Source: Oscillospiraceae bacterium (GTDB lineage Bacteria > Bacillota > Clostridia > Oscillospirales > Butyricicoccaceae). From it: a stretch of DNA of 40,350 bases. The translations under genes were made by a program, and so were the position numbers. The notes under the pieces are model-generated. The model made no database searches. It was not told where the DNA came from and saw only the letters and a list, made by a program, of their open reading frames with translations. Each line of letters opens with the position of its first letter. Position 1 is the stretch's first letter. The DNA is taken from the NCBI GenBank assembly GCA_015068445.1, contig SVKN01000015.1, positions 1 to 40,350 of the forward strand, given 5' to 3'. This document shows positions 15,754-23,943 of the stretch, in pieces.

Positions 15754-16734
15754 TTACTTCATGCTTTCGCCGATGACGCGGTAGGCGTTCTTCCAGCAGA
15801 TCTTCTCGATCTCGTCGTCGGTGAAGTGCTTTTCCAGCGCGGCGACGACCATGGGCATGCCGGAGTAATCCTTGAAATCAAGATCGTTGCCGATGCCGTC
15901 GAAGTCGGAGCCGAAGCCCAGGGCGTCGATGCCGGCTTTGTTCTTGATGTACAGCGCCTGACGCACGATGTCCTCGCAGGTGGTCAGGTTGTTGGCCGCG
16001 GCCTCCTCGCTCATGAAGGGGGCGCAGTAGTTGAGGCCCGTCAGACCGCCGTTCTCGCCCAGTAGCTTCAGCATCTCGTCCGTCAGGTTGCGGCGGTGAT
16101 TGCACACGGCGCGGGCGTTGGAGTGGGAGGCGACGATGGGCTTCTTACTGTGCTTCAGCACGTCGAAGATACCGGCGTCGTTCAGATGGCTGACGTCGAT
16201 GATCATGCCCAGCTCGTTCATGCGCTCGATGGTCTCGAAGCCGAAGGGCTTGAGGCCCTTGCGCATGATCTCGGGGTCCTCGGAGGTGGGGTAGGCGACG
16301 CTGTTCTCGTAGTTCCAGGTCAGGGACATGAGGCGCACGCCCTTCTGATAGAACTCGTCCACGCGCTCGATCTTCCCCTCCAGCGGCACACTGTCCTCGA
16401 TGGACAGGAAGGAGGTCATCAGGCCGTTGGCGCGGTTCTTTTCCAGGTCGGCCAGGCAGTAGGCCTTGGCGATGATGTCGGTGTTCTTCGCCATTTCCTC
16501 CTCGTACTTCTCATGGACGAAATTGAAGTACTCGTAGGGGCCCATGGTGACGCCCAGACGCTCGGCCGTGTCGTGCAGCGGGATCCAGATGGCGAAGAAC
16601 TGGGCCAGCGCCTCGCCCTTCTGCATCTTCTCCAGCGAGATGTGGCCGTCGTTGTGGCGCAGGCTGACCTTGCCCTCGCTGCGGGCGACCCGCTCGCCCA
16701 TGGTGTCGCAGTGGAAATCGATGATACGCATCAT
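15754..16734 (-). CDS. Membrane dipeptidase family (M19) zinc dipeptidase
   Basis: About 326 residues with M19 hallmarks: N-terminal metal motif DFHCDT (HxD), the bridging-glutamate region SIEDSVPLEG, MIIDVSHLNDAGIFDVL, then PIVASHSNARAVCNHRRNLTDEMLK and GFGSDFDGIG. Such enzymes cut dipeptides, including those with a C-terminal D-residue. It has no signal peptide, so it is cytoplasmic. An ATGATG start lies 11 nt after AAAGGAG; the first ATG is used here. It leads the operon with the D-aminoacylase, and its promoter is at 16784-16812. Confidence 0.9.
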   Translation of the reverse strand: MMRIIDFHCDTMGERVARSEGKVSLRHNDGHISLEKMQKGEALAQFFAIWIPLHDTAERLGVTMGPYEYFNFVHEKYEEEMAKNTDIIAKAYCLADLEKNRANGLMTSFLSIEDSVPLEGKIERVDEFYQKGVRLMSLTWNYENSVAYPTSEDPEIMRKGLKPFGFETIERMNELGMIIDVSHLNDAGIFDVLKHSKKPIVASHSNARAVCNHRRNLTDEMLKLLGENGGLTGLNYCAPFMSEEAAANNLTTCEDIVRQALYIKNKAGIDALGFGSDFDGIGNDLDFKDYSGMPMVVAALEKHFTDDEIEKICWKNAYRVIGESMK

Positions 16735-16783
16735 AATTGCATGCACTCCTTTGTCAGTGTGGTGGCTCAATAAAGCTGCTTTC

Positions 16784-16812
16784 AGTGTACACCATTTTAT
16801 GGCGGGATGCAA
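16784..16812 (-). promoter_or_regulatory. Promoter of dipeptidase-D-aminoacylase operon
   Basis: Minus strand TTGCAT (16812-16807), 17-bp spacer, TACACT (16789-16784). Confidence 0.65.
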
Positions 16813-16822
16813 GAAAGACGAC

Positions 16823-16860
16823 AAAAAACAGCCTCCCGCGCCCATGCGGGAGGCTGTTTC
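16823..16860 (-). terminator. metK terminator
   Basis: AAACAGCCTCCCGC pairs with GCGGGAGGCTGTTT across 6 nt; on the minus strand a TTTTTTG run follows. It lies just after the metK stop. Confidence 0.85.
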
Positions 16861-16873
16861 GATCCATATGGCG

Positions 16874-18058
16874 TTATTTCAGGAAATCGCGCAGCTCGTC
16901 GACGCGGTCGGTGCGCTCCCAGGGGAGGTCCAGATCGTCGCGGCCGAAGTGGCCGTAGGCGGCCGTCTGACGGTAGATCGGGCGGCGCAGGCCGAGGTTC
17001 TCGATGATGGCGGCCGGGCGCAGGTCGAAGACGCGGGACACGGCGTCGGAGATGCGCTGGGCGTCGCAGGCGCCGGTGCCGAAGGTCTCGACGAACACGG
17101 ACACGGGCCGCGCCACGCCGATGGCGTAGGCCAGCTCGATCTCGCAGCGGTCGGCCAGACCGGCGGCCACCACGTTCTTGGCGGCGTAGCGGGCCATATA
17201 CGCGCCGCTGCGGTCCACCTTCGTGGGGTCCTTGCCGGAGAAGGCGCCGCCGCCGTGGCGGGAGTAGCCGCCGTAGGTGTCAACGATGATCTTGCGGCCC
17301 GTCAGGCCGCTGTCGCCCTGAGGTCCGCCGATGACGAAGCGGCCCGTGGGGTTGATGAAATACTTCGTCTTTTCGTCGATCAGCTCCGCAGGCAGGGCCT
17401 TCTTGATGACCTCCTCCATGACGGCCTCGCGCAGGGTGACGAGGGGCACGTCGCTCGAATGCTGGGTGGAGACGACGACGGTGTCGATGCGCAGCGGCAT
17501 GCCGTTCTCACCGTATTCCACGGTGACCTGGCTCTTGCCGTCGGGCAGGACGAAGGGCAGCACGGCGTTTTTGCGGACGTAGGCCAGACGGCGCGTCAGC
17601 TGATGGGCGAACATGATAGGGGCGGGCATGAGCTGAGGGGTCTCCTTGCAGGCATAGCCGAAGACCATGCCCTGATCGCCCGCGCCGATGAGGTCGAAGG
17701 GGTCCGCGCCGCTGACGCGGTGCTCCACGGCGTTGTCGACGCCCATGGCGATGTCGGGGGACTGCTCGTCGATGGAGGTCAGCACGGCGCAGGTCTTGTA
17801 GTCGAAGCCGTAGGCGGCGTCGGTGTAGCCGATCTCCTGCACGGTCTTGCGGACGATGGCGGGGATGTCGGCGTAGCCCTCGGTGGATAGCTCGCCCATG
17901 ACCATAACCATACCCGTGGTGGCCACGGTCTCGCAGGCCACGCGGGCGTTTTTGTCCTGACGCAGCAGGTTGTCGAGAACGGCGTCGGAGATCTGGTCGC
18001 AGACCTTGTCGGGATGACCCTCGGTGACGCTCTCGGAGGTAAACAGTTTGTTGCGCAT
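16874..18058 (-). CDS. metK: S-adenosylmethionine synthetase
   Basis: A 394-residue MetK of normal length with all signature blocks: [18 protein letters not shown] near the N-terminus, [16 protein letters not shown], and the glycine-rich [16 protein letters not shown] loop. It makes S-adenosylmethionine from methionine and ATP with release of phosphate and diphosphate. The start MRNKLF is standard, with a modest AAAGGAT site. It is monocistronic with its own terminator. The ~150-bp upstream gap holds a small GCGGCC-TCC-GGCCGC hairpin. No S-box (SAM-I) riboswitch could be recognised, although many Firmicutes control metK that way. Confidence 0.98.
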   Translation of the reverse strand: MRNKLFTSESVTEGHPDKVCDQISDAVLDNLLRQDKNARVACETVATTGMVMVMGELSTEGYADIPAIVRKTVQEIGYTDAAYGFDYKTCAVLTSIDEQSPDIAMGVDNAVEHRVSGADPFDLIGAGDQGMVFGYACKETPQLMPAPIMFAHQLTRRLAYVRKNAVLPFVLPDGKSQVTVEYGENGMPLRIDTVVVSTQHSSDVPLVTLREAVMEEVIKKALPAELIDEKTKYFINPTGRFVIGGPQGDSGLTGRKIIVDTYGGYSRHGGGAFSGKDPTKVDRSGAYMARYAAKNVVAAGLADRCEIELAYAIGVARPVSVFVETFGTGACDAQRISDAVSRVFDLRPAAIIENLGLRRPIYRQTAAYGHFGRDDLDLPWERTDRVDELRDFLK

Positions 18059-18209
18059 AATCGTTATAATATCCTTTCAATCACTGGCGGCCGGAGGCCG
18101 CATCACTGTACTTATTTTACCATATCCCGCAGCCCGTTTGCTATAGCAGAAACAGAGAGCTTGCAAGTCAATCAAACGCCTTTGTCGTGCAAAAAAGTCA
18201 AAAAAGAGC

Positions 18210-19118
18210 TCACTCCAGATATCCGTCGCCGCGGTCGGGGAGGATGACGGCGACGGCCTTGTCGAACAGGCGCGTCTGCTGGCCGAGGAAGACGGCGGCG
18301 GCGAGGGCCGCGCCGGAGGAGGGGCCGCACAGCAGGCCCTCGGTCAGCGCCAGCTGACGGGCGGCCTCCAGGGCGTCCTGGGTGCGCACGCGCACCACCT
18401 TGTCCAGGATATAGCGGTTGAGCGTCTCGGGCACGAAGCCGGGGCCGATGCCCGTGATGCTGTGCCGGGCGGGCAGACCGCCGGAGATCACGGGGCTGTC
18501 CTGAGGCTCCACGCCCACGATGAGGCAGTCAGGCCGGTGCATCTTGATCGCCTCGCCGCAGCCCGTGATCGTCCCGCCCGTGCCGATGCCCGCCACCAGC
18601 GCGTCGATGTCCGGCAGGTCCCGCAGCAGCTCAGGGCCGGTGGTCCCGCGGTGGGTCAGGGGGTTGTCGTTGTTCTCGAACTGGTCCACGAGGAAGCCGC
18701 CCGGGTGCTGGCTCAGCAGCGACTGCGCCCGCTCCCGCAGGCCCTTGACGCCCACGGAGGCCGGGGAGATGACGACCTGCGCCCCGTAAGCCCGGGCCCG
18801 GCGGATGTCCTGCAGCGACATGGTGTCCTGGGCCGCCAGCACGCACCTGAGCCCCAGCATGGCACAGGCCATGGCCGCCGACACGCCGCCGGAGCCGCCG
18901 GTGAGGCACACCGCCGTCCCGCCGCGCTCCAGCTCGCCGCGCTCCAGCGCGGCCGTCAGCATGCCCAGCGCCGTGCGGTCCTTCACGGTCCCGGCGGGAT
19001 TGAGGAACTCGCATTTGCCGTAAAGCCGCGCCCGGCAGGCGTAATACTTCTCGAACTTCTGCAGCCGCACCAGCGGCGTATCGCCGATCAGCGCGCGTGC
19101 GCTTTCATACAGCGCCAT
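18210..19118 (-). CDS. Cysteine-synthase-like PLP-dependent enzyme (fold type II)
   Basis: A 302-residue member of the CysK/CysM family. It starts LIGDTPLVRL, has the PLP lysine at K46 in NPAGTVKDR, the phosphate loop GIGTGGTITG (~178-187), DQFENNDNPLTH, and PSSGAA near the C-terminus. The usual substrate loop TSGNTG is replaced by TGGSGG at 73-78, losing the Asn that contacts the PLP ring and substrate in O-acetylserine sulfhydrylases. So its substrate may differ from O-acetylserine. AAAGGAGG precedes the ATG by 7 nt. It is divergent from serC, with overlapping promoters, which hints at joint control of serine and cysteine metabolism (inference). Confidence 0.88.
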   Translation of the reverse strand: MALYESARALIGDTPLVRLQKFEKYYACRARLYGKCEFLNPAGTVKDRTALGMLTAALERGELERGGTAVCLTGGSGGVSAAMACAMLGLRCVLAAQDTMSLQDIRRARAYGAQVVISPASVGVKGLRERAQSLLSQHPGGFLVDQFENNDNPLTHRGTTGPELLRDLPDIDALVAGIGTGGTITGCGEAIKMHRPDCLIVGVEPQDSPVISGGLPARHSITGIGPGFVPETLNRYILDKVVRVRTQDALEAARQLALTEGLLCGPSSGAALAAAVFLGQQTRLFDKAVAVILPDRGDGYLE

Positions 19119-19212
19119 GGGGAAGCCTCCTTTCCGGGCCCGGCCGGCCCGATTGTGCATAAATACCGTTGACTATGGGAAAAAACACGGAAAAATTGTT
19201 GCGAAAACCACG

Positions 19213-19236
19213 AAAAAAAGCAAAATCGATGTTGCT
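19213..19236 (-). promoter_or_regulatory. Weak terminator-like hairpin in the PLP-enzyme leader
   Basis: On the minus strand AGCAA/TTGCT arms (19236-19232 with 19223-19219) are followed by seven U (19219-19213). It lies downstream of the promoter and far before the start codon, so an attenuator is possible. The stem is only five base pairs. Confidence 0.3.
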
Positions 19237-19260
19237 TATTTTCCTCTTTAATGTTAGTAT
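19232..19260 (+). promoter_or_regulatory. serC operon promoter
   Basis: TTGCTT (19232-19237), 17-bp spacer, TAGTAT (19255-19260). Its -10 overlaps the -10 of the opposite promoter. A TTGACC at ~19290 has no properly spaced -10. Confidence 0.55.
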
Positions 19261-19284
19261 ATACGTGTTGGGGGATCAAGTCAA
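19256..19284 (-). promoter_or_regulatory. Promoter of cysteine-synthase-like gene
   Basis: Minus strand TTGACT (19284-19279), 17-bp spacer, TATACT (19261-19256). The -10 shares five base pairs with that of the serC promoter. Confidence 0.65.
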
Positions 19285-19372
19285 AGGAAAATGCTTGACC
19301 GCCCTTTTATCCGCGTCCAAATAATGTGAGGGTCACAATGACAAATCACATAAATTACAGGAGGGAAACAAA

Positions 19373-20461
19373 ATGAAGTACGATCGCACATTCAATTTCT
19401 CCGCCGGCCCTGCCATGATGCCGGAACCCGTTCTCGAAGAGATTCGTGACGAGATGATGAACTACAAGGGCTCCGGCATGTGCGTCATGGAGATGAGCCA
19501 CCGCTCCAAGGTCTTTATCGACATCGCCGCTGAGGCTGAGAAGGATCTGCGCGAGCTGATGGGCATCCCCGACAACTACAAGGTCCTGTTCGTTCAGGGC
19601 GGCGGCACGCTGCAGTTTGCCATGGTCCCCATCAACCTGCTGAAGAACGGCGTTGCCTGCTACGTCGAGACCGGCTCCTGGTCCAAGAAGGCCATTGCCG
19701 AGGCCAAGAAGTACGGCGAAGTCAAGATCGTCGCTTCCTCTGCCGACAAGAACTTCAACTACATCCCCGATTGCTCTGATCTCGACATCCCCGAGAATGC
19801 CGACTATGTCTACATCTGCGAGAACGAGACCATCAACGGCACCACCTATCATCAGCTGCCCAACACCAAGGGCCACATCTTGGTCTCCGACCAGTCCTCC
19901 ATGTTCCTGTCCCGCCCCTGCAACGTCAGCGACTACGGTCTGATCTGGGCCGGTGTCCAGAAGAACGTCGGCCCCGCCGGCATGAGCGTCGTCATCGTCC
20001 GTGAGGACCTGATCCGCGACGATCTGGATCCCAAGACCCCTATCTACCTGAAGTATAAGACCCATGCCGACGCCGACAGCATGTACAACACCCCCAACTG
20101 CTGGGCGATCTACTGCTGCGGCAAGGTCTTCAAGTATCTGAAGAGCCTGGGCGGCCTGAGCAAGATGGCTGAGATCAACGAGCACAAGGCCAAGATCCTG
20201 TACGATTATCTGGAGACCTCCAAGCTGTTCACCAGCGCTGTCGATCCAAAGGACCGCAGCGTCATGAACGTGACCTTCGTCACCCCCAGCAAGGAGCTGG
20301 ATGCCGAGTTCGTCAAGGCTTCCGTCGCTGCCGGCTTCGACAACCTGAAGGGCCACAAGTCCGTCGGCGGCCTGCGCGCCTCCATCTACAATGCGATGCC
20401 TGAAGAGGGCGTCGTCGCTCTGGTCGAGTTCCTGAAGAAGTTCGAGGCCGAGCACAAATAA
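19373..20461 (+). CDS. serC: Phosphoserine aminotransferase
   Basis: A 362-residue class-V aminotransferase with the SerC start FNFSAGPAMMPEPVLEEI, MEMSHRSKVF, FVQGGGTLQFAM, and the PLP-lysine context WAGVQKNVGPAG. It converts 3-phosphohydroxypyruvate plus glutamate to O-phosphoserine. A strong AGGAGG site is present. Codon use is extremely uniform (AAG, CTG, GTC, ATC), as in highly expressed genes. serA and a DUF1015 gene follow on the same strand, forming a serine-synthesis unit. A hairpin at 20478-20502 separates it from serA. Confidence 0.97.
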   Translation: MKYDRTFNFSAGPAMMPEPVLEEIRDEMMNYKGSGMCVMEMSHRSKVFIDIAAEAEKDLRELMGIPDNYKVLFVQGGGTLQFAMVPINLLKNGVACYVETGSWSKKAIAEAKKYGEVKIVASSADKNFNYIPDCSDLDIPENADYVYICENETINGTTYHQLPNTKGHILVSDQSSMFLSRPCNVSDYGLIWAGVQKNVGPAGMSVVIVREDLIRDDLDPKTPIYLKYKTHADADSMYNTPNCWAIYCCGKVFKYLKSLGGLSKMAEINEHKAKILYDYLETSKLFTSAVDPKDRSVMNVTFVTPSKELDAEFVKASVAAGFDNLKGHKSVGGLRASIYNAMPEEGVVALVEFLKKFEAEHK

Positions 20462-20477
20462 GTTCGTTCCCCTCTGT

Positions 20478-20502
20478 CCACAGGCGGCATGCCCGCCTGT
20501 GG
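20478..20502 (+). other. Intercistronic hairpin between serC and serA
   Basis: CCACAGGCGG, 5-nt loop, CCGCCTGTGG: a perfect 10-bp stem without a U-run. It may stabilise the serC transcript or terminate weakly. Confidence 0.5.
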
Positions 20503-20546
20503 GCATCCTCTTATTGATTATGAATAATTAAAAGGAGATTACTGAC

Positions 20547-21458
20547 ATGAGAGTACTCGTTACCGACGGTATGGACAAGCAGGCCATGGCCAAGCTGCAG
20601 GAGCAGGGCCACGAGGTTGTTACGAAGTTCTATGAGCCCGACGAGCTGGGCAAGGCCCTGTGCGATTTCGACTGCGTCGTCGTCCGCTCCAAGACCAAGG
20701 TCCGCGCCAACCATATCGACGAAGTCAAGGCCAACAACGGCAAGCTGAAGCTGGTCATCCGCGGCGGCGTCGGCGTCGACAACATCGACGTCAAGTATGC
20801 CGAGGAGCATGGCGTTGCCGTCCGCAACACCCCGAAGGCTTCCTCCGACTCCGTGGCCGAGCTGACCCTGGGCCATATGCTGACCCTGGCCCGCTTCATC
20901 GGCGCCGCCAACGTCACCATGCGCAAGGGCGAGTGGAACAAGAAGGCTTATGAGGGCATCGAGCTGAACGGCAAGACCCTGGGCCTGATCGGCATGGGCC
21001 GCATCTCCCGCTCCCTGGCCAAGAAGGCCGAGGCTCTGGGCATGAAGATCGTTTACACCGACATCCTGGGCAAGATGGACGGCCTGAACTATGAGTTCCA
21101 CGCCGACATGGCCGACGTGCTGAAGGTCGCCGATTTCGTCTCCCTGCACATCCCCGCCGCTGCTGACGGCAAGCCCGTCATCGGCGCCGAGCAGATCGCC
21201 CAGATGAAGGACGGCGCTTATCTGCTGAACGTGGCCCGCGGCGGCCTGGTCGACGAAGACGCTCTGTGCGACGCTCTGGACAGCGGCAAGCTGGCCGGCG
21301 CTGCTCTGGACGTGTTCCCCGTCGAGCCTCCCAAGAACGAGCGCGTTCTGTCCAACGACAAGATCTCCCTGACCCCCCACATCGGCGGCTCCACCAAGGA
21401 AGCCCAGGGCAGGATCGGCATGGAGATCGTCGACATCATCAACAGCTTCGCGAAATAA
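20547..21458 (+). CDS. serA: D-3-phosphoglycerate dehydrogenase, short form
   Basis: A 303-residue D-isomer-specific 2-hydroxyacid dehydrogenase. RGGVGVDNIDV, the NAD loop GLIGMGRISRSLA (third glycine replaced by Ser), catalytic Arg in NVARGGLVDEDAL, Glu in DVFPVEPP and His in LTPHIGG are all present. It oxidises 3-phosphoglycerate to 3-phosphohydroxypyruvate. It lacks the C-terminal ACT domain, so the usual serine feedback is absent. AAAGGAG precedes the start by 10 nt. Codon bias is as strong as in serC. The genes on both sides (serC, DUF1015) support the serine role over other hydroxyacid substrates. Confidence 0.93.
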   Translation: MRVLVTDGMDKQAMAKLQEQGHEVVTKFYEPDELGKALCDFDCVVVRSKTKVRANHIDEVKANNGKLKLVIRGGVGVDNIDVKYAEEHGVAVRNTPKASSDSVAELTLGHMLTLARFIGAANVTMRKGEWNKKAYEGIELNGKTLGLIGMGRISRSLAKKAEALGMKIVYTDILGKMDGLNYEFHADMADVLKVADFVSLHIPAAADGKPVIGAEQIAQMKDGAYLLNVARGGLVDEDALCDALDSGKLAGAALDVFPVEPPKNERVLSNDKISLTPHIGGSTKEAQGRIGMEIVDIINSFAK

Positions 21459-21478
21459 GCTAAAGGAGTATCATCCAG

Positions 21479-22720
21479 ATGGCAGTTGTTAGACCTTTCC
21501 GGGCTGTCCGCCCCACCCCCGAGCTGGCTGCCAAGTGCGCCGCTCTGCCTTACGACGTCATGGATACCGAAGAGGCCAAGAAGTACGTCGAGGGCAACCC
21601 CTACTCCTTCATGCGCATCGACCGCGCCGAGATGTCCTTCCCTGCGGATCATGATCCCTATGCCCAGGACGTCTACGAGGAAGCCTCCAAGATGCTCCAG
21701 CAGCGCAAGGCCGACGGCGTCTACATCCAGGACGAAAAGCCCTGCTACTACATCTACAAGCAGGTCATGAACGGCCGCGCGCAGATCGGCATCGTCGGCT
21801 GCGCCAGCGTTGACGACTATATGAACAACATCGTCAAGAAGCATGAGCTGACCCTGGCCAAGAAGGAAGACGACCGCTGCAACCACGTTGACATCTGCAA
21901 CGCCAACACCGGCCCCATCTTCCTGACCTACAAGTCCAACGACGAGATCAACAAGGTCGTCGAGAACACCATGGCCGACAACGAGCCGGTCTATGACTTC
22001 GTCGGTGACGGCGTCCAGCAGACCGTGTGGGTCATCACCTGCCCGCACTGCCAGGGCGTCATCCAGAAGGCCTTTGAGGAGACCCCCGCGCTGTACATCG
22101 CCGACGGTCATCACCGCTGCGCCAGCGCCGTGCGCGTCGCCCGCAAGCGCCGCTGCCAGTTCCCCGACTACACCGGCGAGGAGGAGTTCAACTTCTTCCT
22201 GTGCGTCCTGTTCCCCGACGATCAGCTGGAGATCATGGACTACAACCGCGTCGTGGCCGATCTGAACGGCAACGACAAGGAGACCTTCTTCCAGAAGATC
22301 CAGGAGAAGTTCACCTGCGAAGAGAAGGGCGAGGGTGAGTATCATCCCGAAGCCAAGCACACCTTCGGCATGTTCCTGGACGGCAAGTGGTACAAGCTCA
22401 CCGCCAAGGAAGGCACCTTCAATGCTGACGACGTCGTTGCTCAGCTGGACGTCTCCATCCTGCAGGAGAACCTGCTGCATCCCATCCTGGGCATCGGCGA
22501 TCCCCGCACCGACAAGCGTATCGACTTCGTCGGCGGCATCCGCGGCCTGGGCGAGCTGGAGCGCAGAGTCAAGGAAGGCATGACCGTCGCGTTCGCCATG
22601 TATCCCACCTCCATCGAGGATCTGATGCATATCGCTGACGCCGGCAAGATCATGCCCCCGAAGAGCACCTGGTTCGAGCCCAAGCTCCTGTCCGGTATCT
22701 TCATCCACGAGCTTCGCTAA
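21479..22720 (+). CDS. DUF1015 family protein in the serine operon
   Basis: A 413-residue DUF1015 protein: start VVRPFRAVRPTPELAAKCAALPYDVM, then YYIYKQVMNGRAQIGIVGCASVDDY, VKKHELTLAKKEDDR, and ALYIADGHHRCASAVRVA with the family's DGHHR motif. It follows serA by 20 bp. Family members recur beside serA/serC in other anaerobes, which has led to the idea of a role in serine synthesis. No serB is in the window, so a phosphoserine-phosphatase-like or serine-kinase-like step is a reasonable hypothesis, not shown here. Strong codon bias matches serC and serA. A terminator follows at once. Confidence 0.88.
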   Translation: MAVVRPFRAVRPTPELAAKCAALPYDVMDTEEAKKYVEGNPYSFMRIDRAEMSFPADHDPYAQDVYEEASKMLQQRKADGVYIQDEKPCYYIYKQVMNGRAQIGIVGCASVDDYMNNIVKKHELTLAKKEDDRCNHVDICNANTGPIFLTYKSNDEINKVVENTMADNEPVYDFVGDGVQQTVWVITCPHCQGVIQKAFEETPALYIADGHHRCASAVRVARKRRCQFPDYTGEEEFNFFLCVLFPDDQLEIMDYNRVVADLNGNDKETFFQKIQEKFTCEEKGEGEYHPEAKHTFGMFLDGKWYKLTAKEGTFNADDVVAQLDVSILQENLLHPILGIGDPRTDKRIDFVGGIRGLGELERRVKEGMTVAFAMYPTSIEDLMHIADAGKIMPPKSTWFEPKLLSGIFIHELR

Positions 22721-22732
22721 GCTTACATCACA

Positions 22733-22763
22733 GGGCCGCCCCGCAAGGGGCGGTCCTTTTTTT
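22733..22763 (+). terminator. Terminator of serC-serA-DUF1015
   Basis: GGGCCGCCCC, GCAA loop, GGGGCGGTCC, then seven U. Confidence 0.9.
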
Positions 22764-22775
22764 ATCGGCGTATGT

Positions 22776-22812
22776 TATAAATTGCAGTTGGCGTCTGTAT
22801 AAATTGTAGTTG
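22776..22812 (+). promoter_or_regulatory. 22-bp-period direct repeat upstream of the 3-hydroxyacyl-CoA dehydrogenase promoter
   Basis: TATAAATTGCAGTTG (22776-22790) recurs as TATAAATTGTAGTTG (22798-22812), 14 of 15 identical, exactly two DNA turns apart. The second copy runs into the -35. Tandem sites on one DNA face are typical of activators binding next to RNA polymerase. Confidence 0.5.
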
Positions 22813-22838
22813 AAATGTCAATCTTTTTATGGTAGAAT
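22810..22838 (+). promoter_or_regulatory. Promoter of 3-hydroxyacyl-CoA dehydrogenase gene
   Basis: TTGAAA (22810-22815), 17-bp spacer, TAGAAT (22833-22838). Confidence 0.7.
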
Positions 22839-22901
22839 CAGATTACCCCAGCAGCGCCGTCATCCGCTGACGGGGAAGTGTATAACAGGAGGAAAGAGAA
22901 C

Positions 22902-23840
22902 ATGAACTTCCGCAAAGTAACGATCGCCGGCGGCGGCGTCCTGGGCAGCCAGATTGCCTTCCAGACTGCCTTCAAGGGCTTTGACGTCACCGTCTGGCTG
23001 CGCAGCGAGGGCTCCATCGGCCGCACCCAGCCCAAGCTGGAGCGCCTGAAGAACATCTACCTGGCTACGCTGGAGGCCATGAAGACCAACCCGCTGGCCT
23101 ACGCCGGCGGCTTGAGCGACAAAAAGGATCTGACGGACGAGGAGATCGACGCGCTGAAGGCGCAGGTGGAGAAGGCTTATGCCGGCATGAAGCTGACCAC
23201 CAGCTATGAGGAAGCGGCCGCCGACTGCGACCTGCTGATCGAGTCCATCGCCGAGAACCCCGAGGAAAAGATCGCCTTCTACACCGAGCTGGCCAAGCAC
23301 CTACCCGAGAAGACTGTCCTCGCCACCAACTCCTCCACGCTGCTGCCCTCCGCCTTCGCGCAGTACACGGGCCGCCCGGAGAAGTATCTCGCGCTCCACT
23401 TCGCCAATGAGATCTGGCGCTTCAACACCGGCGAGGTCATGGGCCATCCCGGTACCGATCCCAAGTATTATGAGCAGGTCGCCGAGTTTGCCGCGGCCAT
23501 CGGCATGGTGCCCCTGCGCCTGCACAAGGAGCAGCCCGCCTATATCCTCAATTCCCTGCTGGTGCCCCTGCTGAACGCCGCCCAGATGCTGCTGGCCACC
23601 GACGTCGCCAGTGTCGAGGACATCGACCGCTGCTGGGAGATTGCCACCGGCGCCCCCGCCGGCCCCTTCAAGATCCTGGACAAGGTCGGACTGACCACGG
23701 CCTACAACATCGTGTCCATGCGCCCCGAGGCCAAGGATCCCAACACCCTGCCCGGCAAGATCGCCGCCATGCTCAAGAGCTATATCGATCAGGGCAAGCT
23801 TGGCATCAACGCCGGCGAAGGCTTCTACAAGTATAAATAA
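22902..23840 (+). CDS. 3-hydroxyacyl-CoA dehydrogenase family protein
   Basis: A 312-residue NAD-dependent dehydrogenase of the 3-hydroxybutyryl-CoA type. The Rossmann loop VTIAGGGVLGSQIAFQ starts at residue 6; CDLLIESIAENPEEK and TNSSTLLPS match the family; the C-terminal helical domain ends GEGFYKYK. The catalytic His lies in LHFANEIWRF, where classical enzymes have HFFNP, so it belongs to an atypical subgroup and the substrate is unsure. The ATG at 22902 has GGAGGAAA upstream. No crotonase, thiolase or acyl-CoA dehydrogenase gene adjoins it. Codon bias is strong. Confidence 0.88.
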   Translation: MNFRKVTIAGGGVLGSQIAFQTAFKGFDVTVWLRSEGSIGRTQPKLERLKNIYLATLEAMKTNPLAYAGGLSDKKDLTDEEIDALKAQVEKAYAGMKLTTSYEEAAADCDLLIESIAENPEEKIAFYTELAKHLPEKTVLATNSSTLLPSAFAQYTGRPEKYLALHFANEIWRFNTGEVMGHPGTDPKYYEQVAEFAAAIGMVPLRLHKEQPAYILNSLLVPLLNAAQMLLATDVASVEDIDRCWEIATGAPAGPFKILDKVGLTTAYNIVSMRPEAKDPNTLPGKIAAMLKSYIDQGKLGINAGEGFYKYK

Positions 23841-23860
23841 ACCTGCATTTCATCAGCGCG

Positions 23861-23886
23861 AAGCCGCCCGGAAGGGCGGCTTTTTC
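23861..23886 (+). terminator. Terminator of 3-hydroxyacyl-CoA dehydrogenase gene
   Basis: AAGCCGCCC, GGAA loop, GGGCGGCTT plus U-run. The same sequence recurs at 37132-37157. Confidence 0.85.
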
Positions 23887-23915
23887 TTGCCTGACGCGCG
23901 GTATTCTGATAGAAT
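23887..23915 (+). promoter_or_regulatory. Promoter of the cysteine peptidase gene
   Basis: TTGCCT, 17-bp spacer, TAGAAT, starting right after the preceding terminator's U-run. Confidence 0.55.
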
Positions 23916-23943
23916 AACAGTATCAATCTGACTGAGGCGCATC

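Noticed and set aside
18059-18209. SAM (S-box) riboswitch before metK
   Set aside because: Only a short GCGGCC/GGCCGC hairpin is present; conserved S-box segments and a terminator hairpin are missing.
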